DNA of 64,000 nucleotides from Lujinxingia vulgaris (GTDB lineage: Bacteria > Myxococcota_A > Bradymonadia > Bradymonadales > Bradymonadaceae): the NCBI RefSeq assembly GCF_007997015.1, contig NZ_VOSM01000003.1, positions 310,001 through 374,000 of the forward strand. Reading direction: 5' to 3'. The notes beneath the pieces are model-generated. The model ran no database searches, was not told the origin of the DNA, and saw only the letters and a program-made list of their open reading frames with translations. This document shows, in pieces, positions 1 to 8,129 of the stretch. The position numbers and the translations under genes are program-made. Numbering within the stretch: the stretch's first letter is position 1; each line of letters starts with the position of its first letter.

Positions 1-134
1 AAATAAGTTGGCGTCGGCGTGCCAGTTCTTAGCCTTGAAGCCCCCAGGAGGGCCGGCTGGTTCCGGGTCGAAGACGCGCGCGTCGTGTCGCTTACACGGG
101 TTGTGCCACGGATGAGATAGGGAGGATGGCGTAC

Positions 135-551
135 ATGGTCACCAACGATAAGATTGAGAACTTTATCATCGAGCACGGCCTGCCTTTTGAGCAGGTTCAG
201 GAAGGCCTGTGGTTGATTCATGACGAGATCGACTACATCGACAACATCGTCGTCTACCACACCCCGCCGGTGATCACGTTTCGCGTCAAGCTGATGGATG
301 CCCCCGAGAAGGGCACCCGCGACGCGCTCTTTAAGCGTCTGCTGGAGCTCAACGCCACCTCGATGGTCGCCGGCGCTTACGGTCTGGAAGACGACGCGGT
401 GGTGATTGTTGATACCCTGCAGAGTGAGAACCTGGACCACAATGAGTTCCAGGCCACCATCGACGCGCTGGCGATCGCGGTGCGCGAGCACTACGAAGAG
501 CTGCGCGCGATTGTCGGTCAGCCCAAATCAACCGCCCAGGCGTCTTCCTGA
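135..551 (+). CDS. YbjN-domain protein
   Basis: A 138-residue soluble protein with the alpha/beta pattern of the YbjN family, which resembles type III secretion chaperones of the CesT class. The biochemical role of the family is not settled; it is often linked to stress and envelope functions. An ATG at 126 is also in frame, but GGAGG at 121-125 touches it directly, whereas it lies 9 nt before the ATG at 135, so I use 135. There is no signal peptide or membrane segment. The acidic, hydrophobic core and the C-terminal helix (about residues 100-125) fit the family. The gene sits 118 bp upstream of a PspA/IM30 gene in the same direction, so a shared membrane-stress unit is possible. Family assignment is by overall pattern, not by a catalytic motif. 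Confidence 0.75.
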   Translation: MVTNDKIENFIIEHGLPFEQVQEGLWLIHDEIDYIDNIVVYHTPPVITFRVKLMDAPEKGTRDALFKRLLELNATSMVAGAYGLEDDAVVIVDTLQSENLDHNEFQATIDALAIAVREHYEELRAIVGQPKSTAQASS

Positions 552-669
552 CGCCAGCGGTCTCGCCGCCAGATGGACTAACGCCCGCACCACCTTGTTT
601 CCGGCCTACTACTACCGCTGGAGCCTGTGAGCACAGCCCCCGGCCACAGGCACATAGGAGAGAGAATAT

Positions 670-1443
670 ATGGGACTCTTTAATCGGATCGGCACGCTCC
701 TCAAAGCCAACATCAATGACCTGATCAGCCGCGCCGAGGATCCGGAGAAGATCCTCAACCAGCTCATTCTCGACATGAAAGAGCAGCTGATTCAGGCCAA
801 GAAGCAGGTCGCGGTGACTATCGCCGACGAGAAGCGGCTCAAGAAGCAGCTCGACAATGAGCTGCAGCAGGCTCGCGACTGGGAGAAGAAGGCGATGATG
901 GCCGTGCGCGCCGGTCGCGACGACCTGGCCCGCGAGGCGCTTTCGCGCAAAAAGGAGCACGACGACCTCAGCTCCGAGTACCAGAAGCAGTGGGAAGCGC
1001 AGAAGGCCGCTGCCGACAAACTTCGCGACTCGCTTCGCCAGCTCAACGCCAAGATCGAAGAGGCCAGCCGCAAGAAGAACCTGCTCATCGCACGTAAGAA
1101 GCGCGCCGAGGCCCAGAAGACCATCCAGGAGACGATGTCGGGCCTGAGCGACACCTCGGCCTTCGACGCCTTCGATCGCATGAGCGGCAAGATCGAACAG
1201 ATGGAAGCCGAGGCCGAAGCCAGCGCCGAGCTTGCGGAAGGCTTCAGCGGCGACGACCTCGCCGCGAAGTTCGATGCCCTGGAAGACGACCACGGCGCCG
1301 ACGAGGCGCTGATGGCCCTTAAGGCCAAGATGGGCGTCGGTGCCGAGAAGAAAGAAACCCAGTTCGACTTCGAGGAAGAAGAAGCCGAAGAGAAAGAGAC
1401 GGTCTCCGCCAAGCGCGGCACCTGGGATAGCGACGAGTTCTAA
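670..1443 (+). CDS. pspA: PspA/IM30 (ESCRT-III-like) membrane-stress protein
   Basis: A 257-residue PspA/IM30 protein; the family binds damaged or stressed inner membrane and assembles into ESCRT-III-like rods. The N-terminus (MGLFNRIGTLLKANIND) is the amphipathic helix alpha-0, followed by the family hallmark AEDPEKIL near residues 22-29 and a long coiled coil to about residue 150 containing the typical WEKKAMMAVRAGRDDLA segment. The FDRMSGKIEQMEAEAEA helix (about 173-190) is also standard. The extra acidic C-terminal tail, rich in Glu/Lys, is longer than in E. coli PspA (222 residues). AGGAG at 656-660 precedes the ATG. No pspF or pspBC neighbours are visible, so control is probably not of the enterobacterial type. 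A divergent paralogue lies at 9946-10794. Confidence 0.93.
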   Translation: MGLFNRIGTLLKANINDLISRAEDPEKILNQLILDMKEQLIQAKKQVAVTIADEKRLKKQLDNELQQARDWEKKAMMAVRAGRDDLAREALSRKKEHDDLSSEYQKQWEAQKAAADKLRDSLRQLNAKIEEASRKKNLLIARKKRAEAQKTIQETMSGLSDTSAFDAFDRMSGKIEQMEAEAEASAELAEGFSGDDLAAKFDALEDDHGADEALMALKAKMGVGAEKKETQFDFEEEEAEEKETVSAKRGTWDSDEF

Positions 1444-1553
1444 GCCGCAGCGCATCGGCGCTGCGTAAGAAGTACGAAGGTTGCGACGCTGCGGCCGAGC
1501 GCGCCCGATGGGCGTCCTCGGCCGCAGCGCGTTGTGCACCACGGAGGTAAAGG

Positions 1554-2618
1554 TTGAGTGAGCACGATTCGACAACATCCGCTGACGAGGGGCAGGGGCC
1601 CGTGCCGGTCGGGGGGGTGCTGTGTGCGGGCTACGGCTCGCGGCTCGCGCCACTGACCGATGTGTTGCCCAAGCCGCTGATGCCCTTTCTGAACACGCCG
1701 ATGGTGGCGTACGCGCTGAACCATCTGGTGGGGGCGGGGGTGGAGCAGGTGGGCATCAACCTGCATCATCTGCCCGATGCGATTCCGCCTGTGGTCGACC
1801 GCCTCTGCGGCAACTTCAGGATTCGCCCGCGCTATGTGCGCGAGTGGGAGATTCTGGGCACGGCCGGCGGCGTGCGAGGCATCTGGCAGGGGCTGGAGGA
1901 GCCGGAGACGACGCTGATCGTGCTCAACGGCGACAGTATCATGAACATCGATCTGGCAGCCCAGCTTCGGGCGCATCGCCAGAGTGGGGCGCTGGCCTCG
2001 ATGGTTGTGCGCCCGCGGGCGAGCGACCAGCCGGGGCGAGTCTGGCTTAATGAGGCTGGAGAGCTTCGAGGGCTGCGGGATGCGCGACATCCTGAGGCGG
2101 AGCACGAGTCGTTGAGCGAGTTTGACTTCACCGGCGTGCATTTTCTGGAGCCGGAGTTGTTGCGCCACATCCCCCTTGAAGAAGGGTGCATGGTGGGCGA
2201 CGTCTACATCCCGATGTTGGAGCGTGGCGAGCGCATCAACGCGCTCATCAACGATGACTTCTGGGCGGCGCTGGATAACCCGCGTCTCTTCTTCGAGACG
2301 ACGCGGCGGGTGCTGCGGGAGCCCGGGCTCTTTGCTCAGGCGCCTCTTCCCGAAGCGCTGGGGAAGTCGCTCTACATCTACAATCAGGACACCATCGATC
2401 CCAAGGCGCAGCTGGCCGGGCCGATGCTCAGCGGTCTGCATGCGAGCATCGCCTCGGGCGCGCGCGTGGGCCCGGAGGTGGTGCTCGACGGAGTGGAGGT
2501 CACAGGCGGGACGCGTATCTCGCAGTCAATTCTCTACGGGATGGGGCGGCTGGAAGGGGAGTGGGAGCGTGTGATGGCGGTGGCCGGAAAGGTCGTGAGT
2601 TTTTCACTCGACGACTGA
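1554..2618 (+). CDS. Sugar-phosphate nucleotidyltransferase (NDP-sugar pyrophosphorylase family)
   Basis: A 354-residue enzyme of the NTP_transferase family, which joins a sugar-1-phosphate to a nucleoside triphosphate to give an NDP-sugar for polysaccharide or glycan synthesis. Near residues 20-45 is the fold's signature: AGYGSRLAPLTDVLPKPL, with the glycine loop, Arg and PKPL lysine. Further signs are the ILGTAGGVRG stretch and the metal-binding LNGDSI. The last 80 residues look like a short left-handed beta-helix, as in GDP-mannose or glucose-1-phosphate enzymes. The start is TTG, chosen because GGAGG at 1543-1547 lies 6 nt before it and no ATG fits. The substrate cannot be told from sequence. 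A strong hairpin terminator follows within 3 bp of the stop. Confidence 0.88.
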   Translation: MSEHDSTTSADEGQGPVPVGGVLCAGYGSRLAPLTDVLPKPLMPFLNTPMVAYALNHLVGAGVEQVGINLHHLPDAIPPVVDRLCGNFRIRPRYVREWEILGTAGGVRGIWQGLEEPETTLIVLNGDSIMNIDLAAQLRAHRQSGALASMVVRPRASDQPGRVWLNEAGELRGLRDARHPEAEHESLSEFDFTGVHFLEPELLRHIPLEEGCMVGDVYIPMLERGERINALINDDFWAALDNPRLFFETTRRVLREPGLFAQAPLPEALGKSLYIYNQDTIDPKAQLAGPMLSGLHASIASGARVGPEVVLDGVEVTGGTRISQSILYGMGRLEGEWERVMAVAGKVVSFSLDD

Positions 2619-2620
2619 TC

Positions 2621-2651
2621 AAAAAGGGGGCGCCGCGGCGCCCCCTTTTTT
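2621..2651. terminator. Bidirectional rho-independent terminator
   Basis: A perfect GC palindrome (GGGGGCGCCGCGGCGCCCCC) is flanked by A5 on the left and T6 on the right, so it can end transcription from the nucleotidyltransferase gene and, on the other strand, from sbcC after it passes the tandem array. Confidence 0.93.
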
Positions 2652-2797
2652 GCTCTGGCCAATTTTGCTCTGGCCAATTTTGCTCTGGCCAATTTTGCTC
2701 TGGCCAATTTTGCTCTGGCCAATTTTGCTCTGGCCAATTTTGCTCTGGCCAATTTTGCTCTGGCCAATTTTGCTCTGGCCAATTTTGCTCTGGCCAA
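2652..2797. repeat. 15-bp tandem repeat array, ten copies
   Basis: The unit GCTCTGGCCAATTTT is repeated ten times head to tail without a mismatch; the last copy is cut after GCTCTGGCCAA. Each unit holds the 6-bp palindrome TGGCCA and a T4 run. The array lies between the terminator at 2621-2651 and the sbcC stop codon, so it is transcribed, if at all, as the sbcC 3' untranslated region. Open frames through it (for instance LARAK repeats) have no start signal and arise only because 15 is a multiple of 3. Such perfect identity suggests recent expansion by slippage. Confidence 0.97.
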
Positions 2798-2809
2798 CAT
2801 ATGTGCGCG

Positions 2810-5800
2810 TCAACCCACCAGCCCGGCGTCGGGGCGCTCGATGCGGAGGCTGGAGCGGCCGTTGCCCTCCGGGGTAACTCGAACGCGGTATTCCACACTC
2901 TCTTTGAGCCCCTCGACGTGGCTGATAAGCCCGATCTGGCGGTTGCTGCGCGATTGCAGCGAGTTGAGCACCCCGATGGCCACCTGCAATGACTCCTGAT
3001 CCAGGGTGCCAAAACCCTCGTCGAGCAGGAGCGTCTCAAGGGGCATGTGCACCTGGCGAAGGTCGGCCAGCGCCATCGCCAGGGCCAGCGACAACAGGAA
3101 TGACTCCCCGCCAGAGAGGGTGGTGACCGGGCGCACGCTGTTGGCCCGATTACGATCCAGAATCTCAAAGTCGAGTTTCGGAAGTCCCTGCTCATCTCGC
3201 CGGATCTGCAACGCGTAGCGCGGCGCGAGATCCTGGAGGTGGTGGTTGGCGTAGACCGCGATGTTCTGCAGGTGGAAGCTCAGCGCATGATTCTCAAAGG
3301 TCGTGCCGCCATTAATGCCGATGAGGTCGTGGATCGTCTTCCAATGCCCCAGGGTTCGGTTCAGCGCTTCGAGGCGCTTGCGGCCCTCGGCCAGATCCTC
3401 GCGTTTCTGGTCGTCGGCGTTTAAGCGCTCTTTAAGGGTGGCGACCCTGGCGGTGGCGTCGCGCAGGTCGGCCTCGCAAGACTCAAGACGGGCTTCCAGT
3501 GCCTCAAGGTCCCGAACCTCGTCGAGGCCTTCGGGGCGTGTGTCTTGAAGTTGTTTGAGCGCGTTTTCCGACTTCTTCAAAAGCTCTTCGGCGGTGGCTT
3601 TCTCCTGACGTAGCGTGTCTCGAAGCGTCATGAGTCGCTCGCGCTCCTCAACGCCGAGCAGGGCGGCGCGCAGCGCCTCAAGGGTATCGACGGGAAGTGT
3701 TTCCAGCAGGTCCTCGAGGCTCTGCCGTGCCGTCTGGCGCTTCGTGGCCGCGTCGTCGAGCTCTTTTGTGTGTGACTTAATGTCCTGGTTGAGGTTTTTG
3801 AGCTTCTCCTGGACGCTCTCCAGGTTCTTGCGAGCGGTCTCATAGGCCTCAAGCGACGCGCTGACCTGCTTCTGGAGGCGCTTTTCAACCTCGTCGGCGC
3901 TCTGGCCCTCGAAGATGCCCTGACGCTCTTTACGCAGCTCCCCGAGCTCGGATTCGCGGGCCTGCAACGCCTGTGCGCGTTCTTCAACGTTCTCGCTCTC
4001 GCTCTTATGGCGCGCCTCAAGGGTGGCGAGGTCTTTTTCGATGTTGCTTCGTCGGCCCTTCAGGTCTTCGAGCCGGGCTTTGAGTTGGGCGCGGAGGGCG
4101 CGCTCTTCTTCGAGGCTTGTGATGTGTCGATCGAGCGCGTCGACGATCGTGCCGCGGTCGTCGCCGGCCTGGGTATCCAGTGGGCGGTCGAGGGTGTGCA
4201 GCTGCTCGGAGAGCGCTTCGAGGCGTACCCGGAGCTTGCGGCGGTCCTCGGCGACCTTTTCGCGCAGCGCGGTGATCTCCTCGGTGCAGCGAGCCACCTC
4301 GTCGGTGGCACGTTCGAGTTTCGGGCGGAGCTCGGCGAGTTTCGCGTCGGCCTGGTTGAGCTTTTCGCGGGCGTCGATGAGCGCTTTGTCGGCCACATCG
4401 AGCGCGTCGAGGCGTTTGAGTAACGTCTGTGCTTCGGTCTGAAGCGTTTCGCTGCGAGTGTTGAAGTCCTGAGTAAGTGCACTCCAGTCGGGGGCGTCCG
4501 CCAGCGGTGCGTCCAGCGCATCGGCGACCAGGGCGCGCAGGCTGGTGACTTCGCGCTGAAGACGTTCGTTGAGCTCTTGAACCCCTGTGTCTGCCGCGTC
4601 GGTTTCGGCCTTCACGCGGCTCTGCGTGCTGGCAGCGGCCGTGCTCGCCTGGCGCGCGGCTTCCAGTTCTTCTTCGATGCCCCGCAACAACTCCAGGGCG
4701 CGCTCCTGGCCGTCGCGAAGTTCCTCGTGGCCGAGGTCTGAGCCTGCATAGGGGTGGGTGGTGCTGCCGCAGACCGGGCAGGGCTCCTCGTATTTAAGCA
4801 GACCACGGGCGTCAATGAGCCCAAAGAGGCGTTCCGCCAGCACCTTTTGCTCCTCGGCGAGCTTGCGGGCGTGCTCTTTTTTCTCGACGAGCGCGCCGGC
4901 GTTTTGAGCGTTTTCGACGGCCTCGTTGAGGGTTTGTTTGAGGGCGTCGCGACGAGACTCGGCGTCCTTCACCCGGGCGCTGAGTTCGACGAGTTCTGTG
5001 GTGCGTTCGGCGGCCTGGCGAAAGGTGCGGCTGTGGTTTTCCAGGCGGCTTATCGCGGCAGTCCAGGCGCGGCGGGCCTCGCTGGCGTCGGGTTTGTCGC
5101 CCAGAATCTCTTTGAGTGCCTTTTGCCTGGATTCAAACTCTTTGCTTAAATCCTCATGCTCTTTCTCGTAATTCTTAATGCTTTGCTTGAACTTTTCGGC
5201 GTTCTGGGTCTGCTCGGTGAGCGACTTCTTGAGCGTTAGGCCTTTGTGCGTGCCTTCGTTATTGGCGTCGCGTTCGCTCTGGAGCGCGACAACCTGAGGG
5301 CGCATCGCCACGATGGCGTCGCTGAGTTCGTCGGACCAGGGGGCCGTGGGTTGGTCGGCCTCAAGGCGTTTTTGCTCGGCGTTGAGCGCATCGAGAGCCT
5401 GCGCTTCTTTCGTGGTCAGTTTTTTAGTTTCGTTGAGGTTCTGTTTCGCGGTGTCGAGCGCGGTGCGCTCCGCGCCGACGTCTCTGGTAAGCGAGGCGAT
5501 CTGGGTGTCGAGTCGGCGCGCGGCCTTAAGAGGTTCGGCGTTGTCTTTAAGGGCCTGGTCGGCGGCGTCGCGCACCTTCTGTCGCGTGAGCAGCGTCTCT
5601 TGATGAAGCTCCACCGCCTCTTCGAGTTCGGGGCGCTGTTCTCGAAGTTCGGCAAGTTTGACCTGCCGGGTCTTGATGTCGGCGTCCAGGGTGTTGAGGT
5701 CGCGCAGCGTTTCGCGGGCCGGCTCAACCGTTTCGCTCAATGCCAGGCGGTCGAGCTCAAGGGCGTGTTCTTGAAGCGCTATCGCGGCGTCGGATGCGCG

Positions 5801-6643
5801 CTTCTGATGGACCTGTTGTTCGTGCTCCAGCGCGTCGACGGATTTTTGCCATTGAAACATCTCGCGAGCGGCGTTCCGCGCGCTGGTGGCCAGGGTCTCG
5901 GCAGCCGTGGCCTCCTCCAACTTTTCTGTGAGAGCCTGGCGCTCTTCGGCGCTGAGGAGGTCCTGGGCATTGAGCTCGATGGTCAGTTTTTCGACCGCTT
6001 TTTTGGCCTGGCTGTGGCGTTGCGCACACGCCTCCCCGATCTCTTTAAACTCGCTGACGTCGGTGAGCTGCTTGAGCAGGCCTGCCTTGGCCTTTTCGTC
6101 GCCATGCAGAAACTCGGCGAACTTCCCCTGGGGCAAAATGACGGTGCGCAGGAAGTCGTCGAGCTGCATCGCCCCCAGGACTTCGTCAAACGCGGGTCCG
6201 TAGTATTTGGCACGGTTGTCGTCGGCAAGTATTCGAGGGTCGGGATCATCAGGATGGCTTAAGGCTTCAATCTTACGCTGGTCGTTTTGAATGTTGCCGT
6301 CGGGGTTGCCGTGGGCGCGGCGCAGCGACCAGGTCGCCCGGAAGTATTCTCGGACGCCGGAGCCGTTGCGCCGGCTGAAGGTCAACTCGGCGGAGCACTC
6401 GCCGGTGCCGCTGCTCATAATGTGGTGGTTCTTGCGATCCTCATCCCCTTTTTTTTGTGCGTTGAGGCGAGGGGTGCAGCCGAAGAGGGCCAGGCAGATG
6501 GCGTCGAGCAGCGTCGTCTTGCCTGAACCGGTAGGGCCGTGGATCAGAAAGAGCGGAACACCGCGTAAATCCGGGTCGAAACGCAGCTCGTGGGTGCCGT
6601 AAAAAGAGTTAAGGTTTTCAATTTTCAAGCGGTGGAGCTTCAT
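2810..6643 (-). CDS. sbcC: SbcC, ATPase subunit of the SbcCD hairpin nuclease (Rad50 type)
   Basis: A 1277-residue SMC-like ATPase that with SbcD opens DNA hairpins and trims blocked double-strand ends. Walker A GPTGSGKT is at residues 36-43; two long coiled coils flank the zinc hook, whose CPVC is at 622-625; the ABC signature TLSGGES lies near residue 1176 and the Walker B stretch with LLLDEGFGTLD follows near 1200. Order and spacing are those of Rad50/SbcC, and the length exceeds E. coli SbcC (1048) through longer coils. ATG at 6643 is preceded by an AAGGT ribosome site and lies 9 bp after the sbcD stop, so the two genes form one transcription unit. Beyond its stop is the 15-bp tandem array with small palindromes. 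Confidence 0.96.
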   Translation of the reverse strand: MKLHRLKIENLNSFYGTHELRFDPDLRGVPLFLIHGPTGSGKTTLLDAICLALFGCTPRLNAQKKGDEDRKNHHIMSSGTGECSAELTFSRRNGSGVREYFRATWSLRRAHGNPDGNIQNDQRKIEALSHPDDPDPRILADDNRAKYYGPAFDEVLGAMQLDDFLRTVILPQGKFAEFLHGDEKAKAGLLKQLTDVSEFKEIGEACAQRHSQAKKAVEKLTIELNAQDLLSAEERQALTEKLEEATAAETLATSARNAAREMFQWQKSVDALEHEQQVHQKRASDAAIALQEHALELDRLALSETVEPARETLRDLNTLDADIKTRQVKLAELREQRPELEEAVELHQETLLTRQKVRDAADQALKDNAEPLKAARRLDTQIASLTRDVGAERTALDTAKQNLNETKKLTTKEAQALDALNAEQKRLEADQPTAPWSDELSDAIVAMRPQVVALQSERDANNEGTHKGLTLKKSLTEQTQNAEKFKQSIKNYEKEHEDLSKEFESRQKALKEILGDKPDASEARRAWTAAISRLENHSRTFRQAAERTTELVELSARVKDAESRRDALKQTLNEAVENAQNAGALVEKKEHARKLAEEQKVLAERLFGLIDARGLLKYEEPCPVCGSTTHPYAGSDLGHEELRDGQERALELLRGIEEELEAARQASTAAASTQSRVKAETDAADTGVQELNERLQREVTSLRALVADALDAPLADAPDWSALTQDFNTRSETLQTEAQTLLKRLDALDVADKALIDAREKLNQADAKLAELRPKLERATDEVARCTEEITALREKVAEDRRKLRVRLEALSEQLHTLDRPLDTQAGDDRGTIVDALDRHITSLEEERALRAQLKARLEDLKGRRSNIEKDLATLEARHKSESENVEERAQALQARESELGELRKERQGIFEGQSADEVEKRLQKQVSASLEAYETARKNLESVQEKLKNLNQDIKSHTKELDDAATKRQTARQSLEDLLETLPVDTLEALRAALLGVEERERLMTLRDTLRQEKATAEELLKKSENALKQLQDTRPEGLDEVRDLEALEARLESCEADLRDATARVATLKERLNADDQKREDLAEGRKRLEALNRTLGHWKTIHDLIGINGGTTFENHALSFHLQNIAVYANHHLQDLAPRYALQIRRDEQGLPKLDFEILDRNRANSVRPVTTLSGGESFLLSLALAMALADLRQVHMPLETLLLDEGFGTLDQESLQVAIGVLNSLQSRSNRQIGLISHVEGLKESVEYRVRVTPEGNGRSSLRIERPDAGLVG

Positions 6644-6652
6644 AAATTACCT

Positions 6653-7954
6653 TCAGGATTCTTCAAGCAAAACATTAAGAGTCTGCTGCTCAGGCGTCGC
6701 GAGCTCCAGCGGAGCGTCGTCGTGCGGAAGCAGGTCTGCGAAGGTCGCCATGATCTCGGGAGGCGGGGCCTGCCCCTCGTTTGCCGAGCGGTAGAGTTGC
6801 TCGAAGAGGTAGGTGGGCGTGACCTTGTCGAGAGGAATGACCTCCTGTTCCCCGATGGCGATGTGCTCGCGCTCGGCGTTGAGAACCTCGCGAAACGCGA
6901 TGATGCGCGGGCGCTCCTCGGGCTCAAAGCTCGACTCGATGGCCTCGCGAAGTCGCTCCAGGGTGCCGGGGCGAGTGATGTCGACCACCGACTCAATGGC
7001 CACGTAAGGAGGCAGGGGCGCCGTCCAGGTGCGTTTGGCGACGAGCTTCTCAAGGGCCTCCGGGGTGTCGCGGTAAATAATCAGCGGGCGAAACTCCGGA
7101 ACTTCTCGCCGCTCAATCACAACCTCCTCGCCGACCTCGATCAGGAGCACCTGACGGGGCGTCTGTGCCTCATTGAAACGAATGGGAACCGGGGTGCCGC
7201 TGTACCAGATGCGGCGCTTCTCCACGGCGAAGCCGCGGTGGATGTGGCCGAGGGCGACGTAGTCGTAGTCTTTGCAGAAGATCGAGGGGGGCAGGGCGCC
7301 CAGGGCGCCGATCTGGTGGAGATCGGTCTTATAGTCGTTGTCTCGAAGCTCCTGAGCGGAAGCCAGGCAGGTGAGGTGGGCAACGCCGACCAGGGGAAGG
7401 TCGCCAAAACGCTCGCGGGCGCGCCTGGCGAGCTCGGTGTAGAAGTTCTCAAAAGCGTCGTAGAAGTTTCGGGCCAGGTCGGGGGCGATGCCCTCGCCGG
7501 CGATTCGTCCGACGCCCAGACGAGATTCGTGGATGTAGGGGGTGGCGACGACAACGGCCTGCGGGTTGCCCTCGGCGTCGGGGATGGGAATGAGCGCGCG
7601 GTCCCAGCCCTCGGGGTCGGAGGAAAGTCCGCCGACCACATCCACCGAGAGCGCGCGCAGAACTGGCGCCGGCGCGTCGAGCTGGCTGGCGGAGTCGTGG
7701 TTTCCGCCCACCACCACGACTTTTTTAAGCGCGGGGAGGTCCTGGCAGCGGTGAAGAAACCGGTAGTAGAGTCCCTGAGCGCGGGCCGGGGCCTGGGCGC
7801 TGTCGAAGACATCGCCGGCGATGATCAGGCATTCGACCTCCGCGTCGCGCAGCGTCTGGTAGAGCCAGTCGAGAAAACTCGCCTGCTCTCGCTCCAGGGA
7901 GGCTTGCTCAAGGGTGGCACCCAGGTGCCAGTCGGAAGTATGTAAGATACGCAT
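6653..7954 (-). CDS. sbcD: SbcD, nuclease subunit of SbcCD (Mre11 type)
   Basis: A 433-residue calcineurin-like phosphoesterase, the Mn-dependent nuclease partner of SbcC. The metal-binding motifs appear in order: DWH in HTSDWHLG near residue 8, GDVFD near 49, GGNHDSA near 88, and a GHIHRG histidine motif near 240. The C-terminal third is the capping and SbcC-binding part and is slightly longer than in E. coli SbcD (400). It is the first gene of the sbcD-sbcC unit. The upstream 175 bp are shared with the divergent glycine-rich lipoprotein gene, so both promoters should lie there; I see no clear sbcD promoter. Confidence 0.95.
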   Translation of the reverse strand: MRILHTSDWHLGATLEQASLEREQASFLDWLYQTLRDAEVECLIIAGDVFDSAQAPARAQGLYYRFLHRCQDLPALKKVVVVGGNHDSASQLDAPAPVLRALSVDVVGGLSSDPEGWDRALIPIPDAEGNPQAVVVATPYIHESRLGVGRIAGEGIAPDLARNFYDAFENFYTELARRARERFGDLPLVGVAHLTCLASAQELRDNDYKTDLHQIGALGALPPSIFCKDYDYVALGHIHRGFAVEKRRIWYSGTPVPIRFNEAQTPRQVLLIEVGEEVVIERREVPEFRPLIIYRDTPEALEKLVAKRTWTAPLPPYVAIESVVDITRPGTLERLREAIESSFEPEERPRIIAFREVLNAEREHIAIGEQEVIPLDKVTPTYLFEQLYRSANEGQAPPPEIMATFADLLPHDDAPLELATPEQQTLNVLLEES

Positions 7955-8075
7955 CAGCTCACTCGATTCTTAAGTCATTGCTCGATATGCTCAGCGGAGC
8001 GTATCGACAGCATGCTCTCTCCTACAAGGCGCGCTTGAATATGTTTAGCGCCATAATGATCGTAGGAGGCATAAA

Positions 8076-8081
8076 TATAAT
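8076..8081 (+). promoter_or_regulatory. Possible -10 element
   Basis: TATAAT in an AT-rich patch, 48 nt before the start of the glycine-rich lipoprotein gene. No convincing -35 element is found 16-18 nt upstream, so this is only a candidate. Confidence 0.3.
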
Positions 8082-8129
8082 GTGAGGGGCACCCGCGCGA
8101 GGGGGTGGCGTTCACGTCTGGAGGTCAAG

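Noticed and set aside
349-1653. Minus-strand frame of 434 codons over the PspA gene
   Set aside because: PspA is a clear family match on the plus strand; the antisense frame has no domain.
2534-2992. Peptides from the 15-bp array (LARAK, CSGQF, WPILL repeats)
   Set aside because: All frames stay open because the unit is a multiple of three; no start signals or flanking domain.
8035-8058. Promoter with TTGAAT and ATAATG before the Gly-rich lipoprotein
   Set aside because: Spacer is only about 12 nt.
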